Source of the DNA: a virus
IMG/VR virus record: IMGVR_UViG_3300042939_000736
Span: 226,711 to 290,710 of that record
Direction: 5' to 3' (one strand)
Length of the DNA: 64,000 nt
This document shows positions 1-9,096 of the stretch, piece after piece (position 1 is the first letter of the stretch; each line of letters starts with the position of its first letter). The position numbers were made by a program, and so were the translations under genes. The notes under the pieces were generated by a model, which had not been told where the DNA came from, made no database searches, and worked only from the letters and a program-made list of their open reading frames with translations.

Positions 1-447
1 AAATTTAAAATTACCGACGGATTTAGAACATTTGATGAACAAGAAAACGAATTCCAAAAAGGAACTAGTAAAGCTCGTGGTGGTCTTGGGATTCACAATT
101 ATGGTCATGCGATTGATGTTTATATGTGGAATGGAAAAAATTGGGATAAACCATCTGACGCAATGTTAAAAGTTGCCGTGAACAATGGTTTTGAATCATA
201 CGGTCTTTCTTGGGGTTGGGATTTTTATCACGTACAATATACAAAAGAATTCACAGGTCAAAAAGGTGGTGATGCTAATTTCATAAAAAAATACGGAAAA
301 CAATTAATCGATTCTTATTCCAAAATTTCATCTGAAGACAAAAAGAAAATGAAAAAAAATATTGACGCTAAATTTAAACAGGGGAATGGCGGTTACAAAG
401 ATTTAATTAATAAATGGTTGGACTTATATAGCCCCTTCAAAGATTAA
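1..447 (+). CDS. M15-type peptidoglycan peptidase (partial, 5' end missing)
   Basis: The reading frame is open from the first base, so the N-terminus lies outside the window; the ATG at 124 is internal. Visible motifs fit zinc L-alanyl-D-glutamate / D,D-carboxypeptidases of family M15: TDGFR, then G-x-H-N-Y-G-H-A-I-D (His and Asp zinc ligands), and near the end WGWDFYHVQ with the third histidine. Such enzymes cut the peptide stems of peptidoglycan and are common phage endolysins or virion enzymes. The preceding part, which could show a leader or signal, cannot be seen. Function is fairly sure; the exact bond cut is not. Confidence 0.8.
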   Translation, partial: KFKITDGFRTFDEQENEFQKGTSKARGGLGIHNYGHAIDVYMWNGKNWDKPSDAMLKVAVNNGFESYGLSWGWDFYHVQYTKEFTGQKGGDANFIKKYGKQLIDSYSKISSEDKKKMKKNIDAKFKQGNGGYKDLINKWLDLYSPFKD

Positions 448-494
448 AATTTTTTTGACAAATATTTTTTTTATCATTAATTTTAAATTTGAAG

Positions 495-644
495 ATGAAA
501 AATTTAGGATTGTTTATTGCAGGAATTGTTACCGCAATTTTGGCTTTGTTATATTTACCACCATTTATAATTTATCTTATTGGTTGTTTTCAGATTGGGT
601 CATGGATTGGATCTTATATTCAAAACAAAAGATTTGAAGATTAA
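495..644 (+). CDS. Small membrane protein, 49 aa
   Basis: A short frame starting ATGAAAAATTTAGG encodes a mostly hydrophobic protein: one long or two short membrane segments across residues 5-40, then a charged tail (QNKRFED). A longer overlapping frame from 455 reads as low-complexity sequence and was not chosen. It follows the M15 peptidase by 47 bases, so it could be a holin-type partner, but size and hydrophobicity alone do not show that. Confidence 0.5.
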   Translation: MKNLGLFIAGIVTAILALLYLPPFIIYLIGCFQIGSWIGSYIQNKRFED

Positions 645-694
645 TTAATAATTGGTAACTTATACTGTTTTTATTTCACAAATATTTATTTTAT

Positions 695-994
695 ATGGTG
701 AATATACCCACATTTTTACTCAGAAGATTTGACGGTCACAAGATAGAAAAGACGATGAAAAAAATTGCCGGTCAAGTTTATTTTGGTACTGACAACAAAC
801 AAGAATTCAAAGATGAACTTGTTTATAGAACTCTTTCTAATTATTTTTGGACAAAATATAATTTCGATATTACACAACTCAGTGACGATGAATTGATATC
901 TATGAATGAATTAATTTTTAAAATCTTTGAACCACTTATGAATGTATATTATTCAGGTCTTAAAAAAAATTACCCGAGTCCAAAAACAAATTAA
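695..994 (+). CDS. Hypothetical protein, 99 aa
   Basis: I do not recognise this protein. It has a basic N-terminal stretch and an acidic middle, with no cysteine cluster, membrane segment or leader motif. The start is supported by CAAATATTTATTTTAT directly before the ATG, the AT-rich element found before many genes here. It stands alone between a small membrane protein and a leader-bearing protein. Confidence 0.65.
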   Translation: MVNIPTFLLRRFDGHKIEKTMKKIAGQVYFGTDNKQEFKDELVYRTLSNYFWTKYNFDITQLSDDELISMNELIFKIFEPLMNVYYSGLKKNYPSPKTN

Positions 995-1028
995 TTTTAT
1001 TTTATTAAAAAATTTTTGAAATTCATAA

Positions 1029-1038
1029 ATATTTATAA
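1029..1038 (+). promoter_or_regulatory. Late-type element ATATTTATAA
   Basis: Exact ATATTTATAA, 11 bases before the ATG of the next gene. The same decamer, or a one-base variant, sits 2-30 bases before most leader-bearing genes. Its complement contains TATAAATA, the T4 late promoter word, but the orientation is reversed, so this is only a resemblance. Confidence 0.5.
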
Positions 1039-1049
1039 TAAAAATATTT

Positions 1050-1556
1050 ATGGAAACAAATAGATTTAAACAACTTTTAGAATCAACTCTTGGAAATGTT
1101 AAACCATTAATTTCTGAACAAAGAGTAAACCAATCATCAATTCAAACAGTTGAACAATATGTTGTAAAATGTCTTACAGACATTAACAATTTCATTTTAA
1201 AAACAAACAAGGAACAAAAGAAAAATGTACCAATAATTAAATATACCGTTAAAAGAATGAATGTTGCCGCTGATCCATCATACGGGACAAGACAAACTGT
1301 AGAAGTTCCTCAATATACCTTGATGATAAACGGAGTACAGGCACCCGCACAATTAGATTTTGGTGTTTATTTAAATAACCCAAATACTTTTTTTAGAATT
1401 TGGAAAGATACTTTAGGTAATACAGATTGGTTATTGAAAAACATCAAAGATACGCAAATTCTTCCTATAATACAAAATATAGATAAAAAATACTACGATT
1501 TATCTTTTAGAGCAACGCAGCAAGGTAACAAACAATCCCCTGTAAAAAAACCATAA
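1050..1556 (+). CDS. Leader-bearing protein, 168 aa
   Basis: The N-terminus (METNRFKQLLESTLGNVKPL, then ISEQ) is a short amphipathic helix ending in I-S-E, the form shared by over twenty proteins in this window. The body is unrelated to the others and I do not recognise it. The tail is basic and proline-rich. By analogy with T4 internal proteins the leader may direct the protein into the procapsid and be clipped after I/L/V-x-E; that is inference. The gene is monocistronic, with a late-type element before it and a terminator after it. Confidence 0.7.
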   Translation: METNRFKQLLESTLGNVKPLISEQRVNQSSIQTVEQYVVKCLTDINNFILKTNKEQKKNVPIIKYTVKRMNVAADPSYGTRQTVEVPQYTLMINGVQAPAQLDFGVYLNNPNTFFRIWKDTLGNTDWLLKNIKDTQILPIIQNIDKKYYDLSFRATQQGNKQSPVKKP

Positions 1557-1578
1557 GACACATAAAGTTACTTACAGA

Positions 1579-1611
1579 AAAACCTCATCTTCAAAAGATG
1601 AGGTTTTTTAT
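1579..1611 (+). terminator. Rho-independent terminator
   Basis: A perfect hairpin (AACCTCATCTT, loop, AAGATGAGGTT) followed by a T run lies 23 bases after the preceding stop. Confidence 0.85.
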
Positions 1612-1644
1612 TTTCTTTATGTATTTATAACGTATATATTAATT

Positions 1645-1827
1645 ATGACAAACGAACAAAAAGCACAAAAGTATAACGAACTAATGTACGAATATACTAG
1701 AACACAGAACAAAATTTCATCAATCAAAGGTGAATCATTGGAATTAAATCAAAAACAAATCCATGAAGTAAGATTATTGGAAGACAAGTTAAGGTTTTTG
1801 ATGCAAATGGCAGCGAAACTTCATTAA
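1645..1827 (+). CDS. Small helical protein, 60 aa
   Basis: A short, highly charged, probably all-helical coiled-coil protein rich in Gln, Glu and Lys. There is no recognisable domain. GTATTTATAA stands before the start, and terminators or gaps on both sides suggest its own transcript. Confidence 0.6.
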   Translation: MTNEQKAQKYNELMYEYTRTQNKISSIKGESLELNQKQIHEVRLLEDKLRFLMQMAAKLH

Positions 1828-1880
1828 TTTTTATTTTTTTTATTGTATTTATAATAAAAATAAATTACCAAATAAAAAAA

Positions 1881-2519
1881 ATGAAAAACTTTATAATAAC
1901 TGAATCAGAAAAACAAAGAATTTTAGAAATGCACCAAAGTGCAACGTCAAGACAATATTTAAAAGAAAATGAAGATGAATGGATAGACATGTCAAATGAT
2001 ATGGAAACAGAATCAGATTTTTCAATGATAGATTTAAAAAATGACAGAAATTTCAAAAGATTGGTTTCATTTCTTAAAAGAAATCCTGATGCCGCTATGG
2101 ATATCAAAAATTCTTTAGAAATGAATATCAATGAGGCTCAAAAATACTATGATTATAGTGATGATCGTGGAAAAAAAGAAATTACTAGAAATCAGTATCT
2201 TAAAAGAAAACTAATTAATTATGGTATATTTGGATTATTAGGGGCTGCAATTGGTGCAACAATGGGAGCCATGGCTGGTGACCAAGTTTTAGAAGCCGCT
2301 CTTCTTATGGCTGGAATGGGTGGTACCGTGGGAGCGGAACTTGCTGGTCAGATTGGTAGAGAAAGAGTCAAAGACGAACCACCAACAGACGAAACTTCGA
2401 TAGAAGATGACGAAACATTAAGTGAACGTTGGTCACAAAAATACAAAAGATCAATAGATTGTAATAACCCAAAGGGTTTTTCACAAAAAGCCCATTGTCA
2501 AGGTAGAAAAAAAAGATAA
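1881..2519 (+). CDS. Leader-bearing glycine-zipper membrane protein, 212 aa
   Basis: Residues 1-15 (MKNFIITESEKQRILEMH) are a clear example of the shared leader, with a second I/L-x-E site at YLKEN. Residues about 115-160 form a Gly/Ala-rich hydrophobic segment with GxxxG spacing, like glycine-zipper proteins that insert into membranes. The C-terminus (SIDCNNPKGFSQKAHCQGRK) is a compact Cys/His motif that I recall as a recurring tail on phage structural or capsid-associated proteins; I cannot name the family with certainty. A membrane-inserting protein delivered from the virion would fit, but this is inference. Confidence 0.7.
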   Translation: MKNFIITESEKQRILEMHQSATSRQYLKENEDEWIDMSNDMETESDFSMIDLKNDRNFKRLVSFLKRNPDAAMDIKNSLEMNINEAQKYYDYSDDRGKKEITRNQYLKRKLINYGIFGLLGAAIGATMGAMAGDQVLEAALLMAGMGGTVGAELAGQIGRERVKDEPPTDETSIEDDETLSERWSQKYKRSIDCNNPKGFSQKAHCQGRKKR

Positions 2520-2522
2520 ACC

Positions 2523-2552
2523 AAACCCCGCGTTAATGTGGGGTTTTATTTT
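2523..2552 (+). terminator. Terminator hairpin
   Basis: AAACCCC, loop, GGGGTTTTATTTTT directly after the preceding stop codon. Confidence 0.75.
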
Positions 2553-2579
2553 TATGTAATATTTATAAAATAAAAAATT

Positions 2580-3482
2580 ATGAAAAAAGTATTTAAAAAA
2601 ATTAGTAAGTTGTTTTCCAAAAACAAAACGGTATCGGTAGATCCAAATACAATCGAAGGTGTGATTGTAAGCACACTTAACACAATTATTCAATCACCAC
2701 AAGTACAGGACATGACATTCAAAGTGTCTTCGTCTTGTGATAAAACATCTGTTTTAAACGACATTGAATTTTGTAACGAAGTTTATGTTCACGATAAATA
2801 TACTTGGAGTGTTGTTGATGATGCTTGTATTGATGCTTGTAATGTGGCATATGACATTTGTCATGGCGGATGCTCTGCGATAGATTGGACATGTAATAAC
2901 TGTTGTACTAAAGAATGTAAACAAGGAAGAGATGCTTGTAAAAGTCTTTGTGGTTATTTAGATATGACAGGAGGTTACGAGTTCAGACTTATGAACATAA
3001 AAGGTGTTGGTGGTATTCAAGTAACAAATGTATATGATATGATACCAAAGTCTGATGTAGATAACGTATTTAGTATTACTATGGATTTAAATGTTCCAAA
3101 AGTTACCGCTCAGGCATATTATAAGATTTGGCAAGACCCTATTCCTGCTATGACTGGAACAATTCCTGTGGTTGCATCTAATGTTACAGGAAAAGCAACC
3201 GGAACTTTAATTATTTCTTGTGATGAAAATAATCCTTCTGAATCAGGTTACTATTTACATATTGACACAATAGAAATTAACATACCTAAAAATGTATTTG
3301 ATTCAAATATTTTATTAACTGCGGTGTCTATCTTTGGAATGGACATTCAATACTTAACAGGTGGTATTGTTGATCTTGATCAAATGTTGTTAGATTTAGC
3401 GGACGGTGAGTTGGCAGATGTTGTTGTTGATGTCTTAAACGATATTTTGGATGATTATAAATTAATGGATGCAAATTGTTGA
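2580..3482 (+). CDS. Cys-rich protein with a possible lipid-binding (TULIP-like) body, 300 aa
   Basis: A short basic amphipathic N-terminus (MKKVFKKISKLFSKN) precedes a cluster of twelve or so cysteines at residues 82-126, in pairs such as CNNCC, suggesting disulfides or metal binding. From about residue 130 the pattern is a long curved beta sheet: FRLMNIKGVGGIQVTNVY, then FSITMDLNVPKVTAQAYYKI, then a GTIPVV...GKATGTLII strand pair. By eye this resembles the BPI/takeout (TULIP) lipid-binding fold. The similarity is weak and not proven. The gene is followed after 3 bases by the next one, so the two are probably co-transcribed. Confidence 0.6.
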   Translation: MKKVFKKISKLFSKNKTVSVDPNTIEGVIVSTLNTIIQSPQVQDMTFKVSSSCDKTSVLNDIEFCNEVYVHDKYTWSVVDDACIDACNVAYDICHGGCSAIDWTCNNCCTKECKQGRDACKSLCGYLDMTGGYEFRLMNIKGVGGIQVTNVYDMIPKSDVDNVFSITMDLNVPKVTAQAYYKIWQDPIPAMTGTIPVVASNVTGKATGTLIISCDENNPSESGYYLHIDTIEINIPKNVFDSNILLTAVSIFGMDIQYLTGGIVDLDQMLLDLADGELADVVVDVLNDILDDYKLMDANC

Positions 3483-3485
3483 TAA

Positions 3486-3974
3486 ATGAAATCCAAATTA
3501 GAAAGTCTAAATGATACTAGTTTATCAAGATATCTTAATTATGTAAAAAACGCATTATCTAATGTTGTTGATATTGAAACGATAGAATTCACTGAATTTT
3601 ATGAAAAATTAACTTATGATCTTGATTTAGAAAGAAAAATTTTTTCCCCAATAAGAGGTGGTGATAGGTATGATGTAGAATACATCTTTGCATGTTTTTC
3701 ATTAAATAATTACGGAAATAATAATTTCGACCCGAATGATTTAATGAGACCTGATCAGAAAGGGTTTACAGTTAACTATATGCTAGATGAAAGAGAATTA
3801 ACTAGACGAACCTACAGGATAAAGATGGAAACTTATCTTACGCGAAGAGATTTTGACACATCATATCTTTGGCAACTTAAAAATGAAGACGAAATCGATC
3901 CATGGTCATGGGAACATGTTGACACAGATTATTTGGATAGTGATTTTGTGGATGATGATTTTGATATACATTAA
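3486..3974 (+). CDS. Hypothetical acidic protein, 162 aa
   Basis: Not recognised. The protein has a helical N-terminal half and a strongly acidic C-terminus rich in Asp and Trp. It lies 3 bases after the Cys-rich gene and 11 bases before a leader-bearing gene, so it is likely part of a four-gene transcript running to 5391. Confidence 0.65.
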   Translation: MKSKLESLNDTSLSRYLNYVKNALSNVVDIETIEFTEFYEKLTYDLDLERKIFSPIRGGDRYDVEYIFACFSLNNYGNNNFDPNDLMRPDQKGFTVNYMLDERELTRRTYRIKMETYLTRRDFDTSYLWQLKNEDEIDPWSWEHVDTDYLDSDFVDDDFDIH

Positions 3975-3985
3975 AATTTTATATT

Positions 3986-4537
3986 ATGAAGTTTATTATA
4001 AATGAAAACCAATTTGCCGGATTAAGACAGAAACTTAGAAATTCAATTGAAACGGTAGGTGTATACGAAACTTTGAGAAGGTATAATATTACATTAAATA
4101 TTTTATCGGTAATCTTCGATGGGAACATGCCTGACACATCTTGTTATGATTTGTATGAATTAATTAGAGTATATCTAAGACAAAAAAAGTTCAAAGAAAA
4201 AACTTATAAAAATTTGACATTTAAGTTTAGCTTCGATTCTATGGGTGGGGTTTTAGAATTTGAATGTGAAGATAAAATAAAAAATGATTTTGTAACAGCG
4301 TTTGCTACACCATATTGGGATGGAGAGTGTCACCTTCCAATAGATTTTCAATATTTTGGTTTTATTGGTGGAGGACCAGAATCCGAATTTGAAATAAGTG
4401 GTGATTATTTCTACATTGAAGATTTACCAAATAAATTTAACAGTTTCAACGATGTAATAAAATGGCTAAATGAAGACTATTTAATAATACTTTACGATAA
4501 GTGTAAAGAAGTTTTTGAATATATGAGAGAACAATGA
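3986..4537 (+). CDS. Leader-type protein, 183 aa
   Basis: It begins MKFIINENQFAGLRQKL, matching the shared leader (basic-hydrophobic start, then I-N-E, then a helix). The body is not recognised; it has mixed alpha/beta character and several aromatic residues. Its stop overlaps the next start by four bases (ATGA), which implies translational coupling with the similar-looking gene downstream. Confidence 0.65.
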   Translation: MKFIINENQFAGLRQKLRNSIETVGVYETLRRYNITLNILSVIFDGNMPDTSCYDLYELIRVYLRQKKFKEKTYKNLTFKFSFDSMGGVLEFECEDKIKNDFVTAFATPYWDGECHLPIDFQYFGFIGGGPESEFEISGDYFYIEDLPNKFNSFNDVIKWLNEDYLIILYDKCKEVFEYMREQ

Positions 4538-5391
4538 AAATAATAATTTCTGAAAAACAATATAGAGCACTTAAGAGTAAATTTCTAAACGAAAATGAAG
4601 AACTCAATCAGTATGGATTAACTGACAGTGAAATGCGTGAAGTTGAAAAGGTTGCCGAAGAAGAAACTAATGATAGTATTGAAAGATTAAAAAATAATAT
4701 AAAAGAGTTGGAGGATGAGGTTAAATTCTATTCAAATTATGACTTTTCTAATATTGATGATGAAAAAGTTAAAGAACATATTATTAAAAACTGGATTGAG
4801 CCAAAGAAAAAAGAGTTAGTAAAATTAAAAAAGAGTCTTGATGAATTTAATTTTGAAGATTGGAAACAAAGAGTTATGCAGTGGCATTTATATAGTGCTG
4901 GAGGTGTGGGATATTCTTTTAGATATGAAAGATATAAGAACGAGGCTTTAAATAGAAATTTAACTAAAGAAGATATAATTGATCTATTTGTTACCGCATT
5001 AGAAGGTGGATCTAACTATTGGTATTATATGGACTTACCTGACAACATAAAAAGTTATGGTCAGTATATATCTGAAGCCGTAGGTGAATACATTCTACAG
5101 GGAGGTAAAATATATTTTTACGATGATGAATTAAGGTCTGAAGTAATGTATAACTTAAGAAAGGGCGAGTATAAGATAGAAGGAGATATAATTGACCAAA
5201 AAAGATTTGATGAAGACATAGAAGAAACATATTTAGGATATGTTGATATGGATAAAATTTTAGATGCAATATCTCTAATAAAAAAAGAATATCCAAACAT
5301 TTGGGAAAATATATTATTAGAACAAAGTGATGCGGGTGACGCTGACGTTTTTTTACAACTTAGTGTTATGGGTGAAGTGGTTTTTGGGTGA
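4534..5391 (+). CDS. Leader-bearing coiled-coil protein, 285 aa
   Basis: It starts MKIIISEKQYRALKSKFLNE, with I-S-E and L-N-E as possible processing points. Residues about 35-110 are a heptad-like charged helix (coiled coil). The rest is not recognised. It overlaps the upstream leader-bearing gene by ATGA, so both are probably made in fixed ratio. Confidence 0.65.
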   Translation: MKIIISEKQYRALKSKFLNENEELNQYGLTDSEMREVEKVAEEETNDSIERLKNNIKELEDEVKFYSNYDFSNIDDEKVKEHIIKNWIEPKKKELVKLKKSLDEFNFEDWKQRVMQWHLYSAGGVGYSFRYERYKNEALNRNLTKEDIIDLFVTALEGGSNYWYYMDLPDNIKSYGQYISEAVGEYILQGGKIYFYDDELRSEVMYNLRKGEYKIEGDIIDQKRFDEDIEETYLGYVDMDKILDAISLIKKEYPNIWENILLEQSDAGDADVFLQLSVMGEVVFG

Positions 5392-5446
5392 TAAAAACCA
5401 TTAAAAAATTAATTTGTGTTTGAAATTATTTTATTTTAAACATTCA

Positions 5447-5456
5447 ATATTTATAA
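5447..5456 (+). promoter_or_regulatory. Late-type element ATATTTATAA
   Basis: Exact copy 11 bases before the ATG at 5468. It fixes that ATG as the start in preference to an in-frame codon at 5414. Confidence 0.5.
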
Positions 5457-5467
5457 ATAAAACATCT

Positions 5468-6499
5468 ATGAAAAGATTACTGATAAACGAACAGGAAAAA
5501 CTAAGGATATTAAATCTTTATGGTACATCAAAAAATATAATAAAAGAAGAAGTTGTAATCCCATTTTCACAACAATCTGTTTATGATTCAGGTTCATCCG
5601 ATCCTGCAAAATTTATAAATGACTTTGTAACAAACTTAATAAAAAAAATTGACGCAGACCCAACGGCAAAAACAATGAGATTAAGTGGTCAAATGGTATT
5701 AAGTCGAGGTACTTTTGCCGCAGGTGCAAGTAATTCTTGGGGTAAGTCCGCAACGGGTTTTGATAGAACGAATGACATGAAACCGGCAAAACCAAGTGAA
5801 ACGGTTTTGTATCAAAAAAATTATGATTTGGCATTAGAAAGGGCTAATAAATTTGAAGAAGCTTTATGGCCAATATTAGACAAATATAAAATAAAAAAAT
5901 CAACCGATCTTTCTGAAGTTAAAACACTGGCATATGTTGTTGACACTGGAGGAAAAAGTGATTCTGCTAGAGACACCACCAAATACCCAAATCCAGGTCA
6001 AAAAATAAATGTAAACTTAGTTTTTGAATATTCACAAAAACTTGAAGAAAATAAAGACGCAACTAAGATCACATCTTTGAATCAATTTAGAAAAAACTTT
6101 GTTTTAACTGGTTCTTACTACTGTAATGGTAAAAATGGTCTTGGTGTTAGTGCAAATGTTGATACTTATTCTAACCAATGTGCCAAACTACCAGCAAACC
6201 TAAAAGATGGGAACCACATTTCCGCATGGGAAATAAAATGGAATCCAAACGTAATGAAAAATCCATATACTGTACCTCTATATCGATGGAATTTTTATTG
6301 GGGTGCTGACGGAAAAATAAAATCTATAGTTGGACAACAATTCAATAACGAAGCAAAATATCCGGTAAATAAAATATTTCCACCATCACAAAATGTTTCT
6401 AAAGATGACAAAACACTATTATATATGATGGGACTAAATGATAATCAAACGGCGACTGGCGGTGCTTTATATACTAAATTGATAAAACCTTACATTTAA
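5468..6499 (+). CDS. Leader-bearing OmpA-like protein, 343 aa
   Basis: I placed the start at 5468 because it follows the ATATTTATAA element and gives a leader (MKRLLINEQEKLRILNLYG). The region around residues 105-175 (YDLALERANKFEEALWPIL, then VVDTGGKSDS...NPGQKINVNLVFEY) follows the helix-strand pattern of OmpA/MotB-type peptidoglycan-binding domains, where LS-x-x-R-A and a final basic strand recur. That assignment is tentative. Together with the leader it suggests a virion protein that contacts the cell wall. It ends convergently with a four-base overlap on the CAP-like gene of the other strand. Confidence 0.65.
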   Translation: MKRLLINEQEKLRILNLYGTSKNIIKEEVVIPFSQQSVYDSGSSDPAKFINDFVTNLIKKIDADPTAKTMRLSGQMVLSRGTFAAGASNSWGKSATGFDRTNDMKPAKPSETVLYQKNYDLALERANKFEEALWPILDKYKIKKSTDLSEVKTLAYVVDTGGKSDSARDTTKYPNPGQKINVNLVFEYSQKLEENKDATKITSLNQFRKNFVLTGSYYCNGKNGLGVSANVDTYSNQCAKLPANLKDGNHISAWEIKWNPNVMKNPYTVPLYRWNFYWGADGKIKSIVGQQFNNEAKYPVNKIFPPSQNVSKDDKTLLYMMGLNDNQTATGGALYTKLIKPYI

Positions 6500-7062
6500 A
6501 AGTAACCTACAGTAACAAAATTTACTGTTGTGTATATTTTATTTGATTTAGACTTTTTTACTGAACAACTTATCATACCTGAAAATCCATTCGGATCTTT
6601 AAACATTGATTCGATTGTTAATTTGTGATTCTTTGAGGATAACCAACCGTTAAAAATTGATTTTGACAAATCATCATAAGTCAAAAAATTACCTTCGGCC
6701 ATTGAAATTATTTCTGCCGATTGATCGATGAAAAGTATACTCGGATTTTTTGAACCACATTTCCCATTTGTAAAATTAAATAATTCTGAGTACAACATTG
6801 TGTTCAATCCTTCGTTATTCACATCCATTTCCAAATGAAAGGGACTATCTTGTTTAGAATTCAAAGTTGAAGTTTTATCAGAAACACTGTCTCTAAGAGT
6901 TTTGGATGAATAAAGTTCACAAAGACCAAGTGATTTTCTATATGTATTAATTTGATAAAGTACTTTTGTTTCTAACAAGGTGAAATTGAAATTATTGTAG
7001 TCAATTTTTTGTGATAAAGTTGTAAATGATAATAAAAAACAAAATAACAAGATCGACTTCAT
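6496..7062 (-). CDS. Secreted CAP/SCP-like protein, 188 aa
   Basis: A signal peptide (MKSILLFCFLLSFTTLSQ) leads into a domain with CAP/SCP superfamily features: an early helix with INTYRKSLGL (compare N-x-x-R near the start of CAP domains), a central HLEM, and W-L-S-S-K-N-H-K-L-T-I followed by FSGMISC, as in the W...S..H...ML block. Bacterial CAP proteins are exported; their substrates are mostly unknown. It runs against its neighbours and has TATCTTTG upstream, a host-type box, so it may be expressed early. A second, diverged CAP-like gene lies 2 kb away in the same orientation. Confidence 0.65.
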   Translation of the reverse strand: MKSILLFCFLLSFTTLSQKIDYNNFNFTLLETKVLYQINTYRKSLGLCELYSSKTLRDSVSDKTSTLNSKQDSPFHLEMDVNNEGLNTMLYSELFNFTNGKCGSKNPSILFIDQSAEIISMAEGNFLTYDDLSKSIFNGWLSSKNHKLTIESMFKDPNGFSGMISCSVKKSKSNKIYTTVNFVTVGYF

Positions 7063-7079
7063 AACAATTTTAATATATA

Positions 7080-7087
7080 CAAAGATA
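7080..7087 (-). promoter_or_regulatory. Host-like -7 box TATCTTTG
   Basis: Matches the Bacteroidota primary sigma consensus TAnnTTTG, 17 bases before the CAP-like gene start. No clear -33 TTTG is seen. Confidence 0.5.
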
Positions 7088-7151
7088 GTGTTTTTTAATA
7101 TCGCTAACTAATTATAACTAAAAAAATATACAGATTTTTTTCTGTTGGTTG

Positions 7152-7161
7152 ATATTTATAA
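7152..7161 (+). promoter_or_regulatory. Late-type element ATATTTATAA
   Basis: Exact copy 13 bases before the ATG at 7175. Confidence 0.5.
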
Positions 7162-7174
7162 TAAAAATAATTTT

Positions 7175-9091
7175 ATGAACAAAAGTTATAGCAAGATTAG
7201 GCACATCCAAGAATTAAACCGAAGACTGGATGAAAGTCGTAATGAAAAAAATGAAGAAAAATATTTGTTTGAAAGTTTTGGAACAAAAAACGAAAAAAAC
7301 ATATATCTTGATCTAATAGAAAAACAAAGAATTTTGGAAGAAAATTTAAAATTTGGTAATAAAAATTTTTTATTTGAAGCCGAAGAAGAAATTGATGTCG
7401 AAGATGAAAATTTAGATGACGAGTCTGGTTTGGAAACTGAAGCAGATTATGACGAAATGATTAAATTATATCCTAATGAATTTAAAGAGTTTTTACAAGA
7501 TTTTATAAAACAAGTTGAAGCTTCGCCTGAAGCTAATGAACCAGAATCTTTGTCTGAATCATTACTCGATGATAATCAAGCTTTATTAATTTTGGAAAGG
7601 TGTTGTGCGTTTGGTGATAACTGTTATTTGGCAGACTGTTTCAAAAAAAATACCAAATTCAAAAGATGGATGAGAAGGCAAAAAAGTGATCTAAGACAAT
7701 TTAACACGAGACTCAAAAGAAAATTCAGAGATTGGATGCGTAATATTAAAGACATAGACTTAGATATTGAATTCAAAAAACATAAAAAAAGAAAGAAAAA
7801 GAAATCCCGAATACAAAGTAAGAGACCAAAAAGTTTACAAAAAACATGGGCAAAAAACAAAAGAGGTACCATCAAAATAGGAAGGGCCAGATGGTTAACA
7901 TTTGGTAAAGGAAAAGGTTCTGAATATGAAGAATTTGATTCTGAAGAAAGTCAAGAACCATCAATTCCTGAAGAACAATGGGCAAGCTATTTACAAGAAA
8001 ATGACGGAAAAATGGTAAGTCTTATGACAAAAGTTTCGAAACAAAATTGGAATACATTAAAAACTGATCCTGATGATATTGGATATGCAGTTGCCGTTTT
8101 AGAAAGATTCAATGACACTTATGAAGAAAAGAAATGGAAAAAAGTAGGGGTTGGTTTGGATGTAAATACTTTCAAACAAGAAATTGAACAGGATCCAATA
8201 ATAAGTGATATTGAAGGTGAAACACAAGATTATCCTTACCAAACTTTTGACTTTCCATTTGATATGGCTGCAGAACCAAATTTATTTGTTAATAACCAAT
8301 GGACAGAACAATATGCCACAGTATTTTCACAACAAGTTGATACATTAGTTAGTCAGGTTAGTGAAGTATTAAAAGGTTTGAACCCACCAGAAGGTAAACC
8401 TAAAGGTTATATTAAGGCATTATATTTAGAGTCTTCAGCGTCAAGATTCAGAAATGGTGGTTTGGCTAGTGATCTTTCTTTTTTAGAGTTATCAAATAAA
8501 AGATTAGATACCGCAAAACAAATCATTTATAATAAATTGAATGCAGTTGGTGTTGGGTCAGATGCCCAAACATTAGTAAGTTTCAAACCGGAAGGTGCTA
8601 ATGGGGATGGTTCATCTGGACCAAATCCACCATTGAAATATGGTTATGTACCTAAAGGAAATGTAAAAATGGAACCTTTTTGTGCTAGTGGAAAACAAGA
8701 ATGTACAATAGGTGGAAAGGTTGTTAAAAGAAATGAACTTGGAGAACCACACGCCACCGAAAAAGAGTACGATAAATACAAATATATCAGAGGTACTATC
8801 GTAATAGTCTTTAACGATACGGTTAAAAAAGATCCTGATGTCACGCCACCAAAACAAGATCCGAAGGAATTTGAGCCTGATTTTGAAATAATTGAAACAG
8901 ATACTTATCCAATTTATTTCTACGCACCTGGTAAAAAACCTTTTAGGATACCAATTCCAGGTATCAGAATTAAATGGAAGAAGTTATTTGAAAAAAGATC
9001 ATTCGTGAGACGTGGTATACCAACTTACGGACCACCTAATAAAAAACCAGGATCAACGAAATGTGAATTTTTTGGTGAAAACGGAAGATAA
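7175..9091 (+). CDS. Large leader-type protein with OmpA-like domain, 638 aa
   Basis: The ATG at 7175 follows the late-type element; a TTG at 7145 in frame lies before it and was rejected. The first ~75 residues hold repeated leader-like helices (QELNRRLDES, EKQRILEENL) ending in acidic stretches. Residues ~165-240 are very basic (runs of K and R), suited to binding nucleic acid or packing in the capsid. Around residues 420-530 the text SSASRFRNGG, then LELSNKRLDTAKQIIYNKL, then a final strand TIVIVFND, resembles an OmpA-like peptidoglycan-binding domain. A multi-part internal or ejected virion protein is plausible. It ends at a bidirectional terminator. Confidence 0.7.
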   Translation: MNKSYSKIRHIQELNRRLDESRNEKNEEKYLFESFGTKNEKNIYLDLIEKQRILEENLKFGNKNFLFEAEEEIDVEDENLDDESGLETEADYDEMIKLYPNEFKEFLQDFIKQVEASPEANEPESLSESLLDDNQALLILERCCAFGDNCYLADCFKKNTKFKRWMRRQKSDLRQFNTRLKRKFRDWMRNIKDIDLDIEFKKHKKRKKKKSRIQSKRPKSLQKTWAKNKRGTIKIGRARWLTFGKGKGSEYEEFDSEESQEPSIPEEQWASYLQENDGKMVSLMTKVSKQNWNTLKTDPDDIGYAVAVLERFNDTYEEKKWKKVGVGLDVNTFKQEIEQDPIISDIEGETQDYPYQTFDFPFDMAAEPNLFVNNQWTEQYATVFSQQVDTLVSQVSEVLKGLNPPEGKPKGYIKALYLESSASRFRNGGLASDLSFLELSNKRLDTAKQIIYNKLNAVGVGSDAQTLVSFKPEGANGDGSSGPNPPLKYGYVPKGNVKMEPFCASGKQECTIGGKVVKRNELGEPHATEKEYDKYKYIRGTIVIVFNDTVKKDPDVTPPKQDPKEFEPDFEIIETDTYPIYFYAPGKKPFRIPIPGIRIKWKKLFEKRSFVRRGIPTYGPPNKKPGSTKCEFFGENGR

Positions 9092-9096
9092 AAAAT

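Noticed and set aside
7624-7875. Minus-strand open frame within the large leader-type gene
   Set aside because: It mirrors the Lys/Arg-rich coding strand, giving a Phe/Leu-rich translation typical of antisense shadows.
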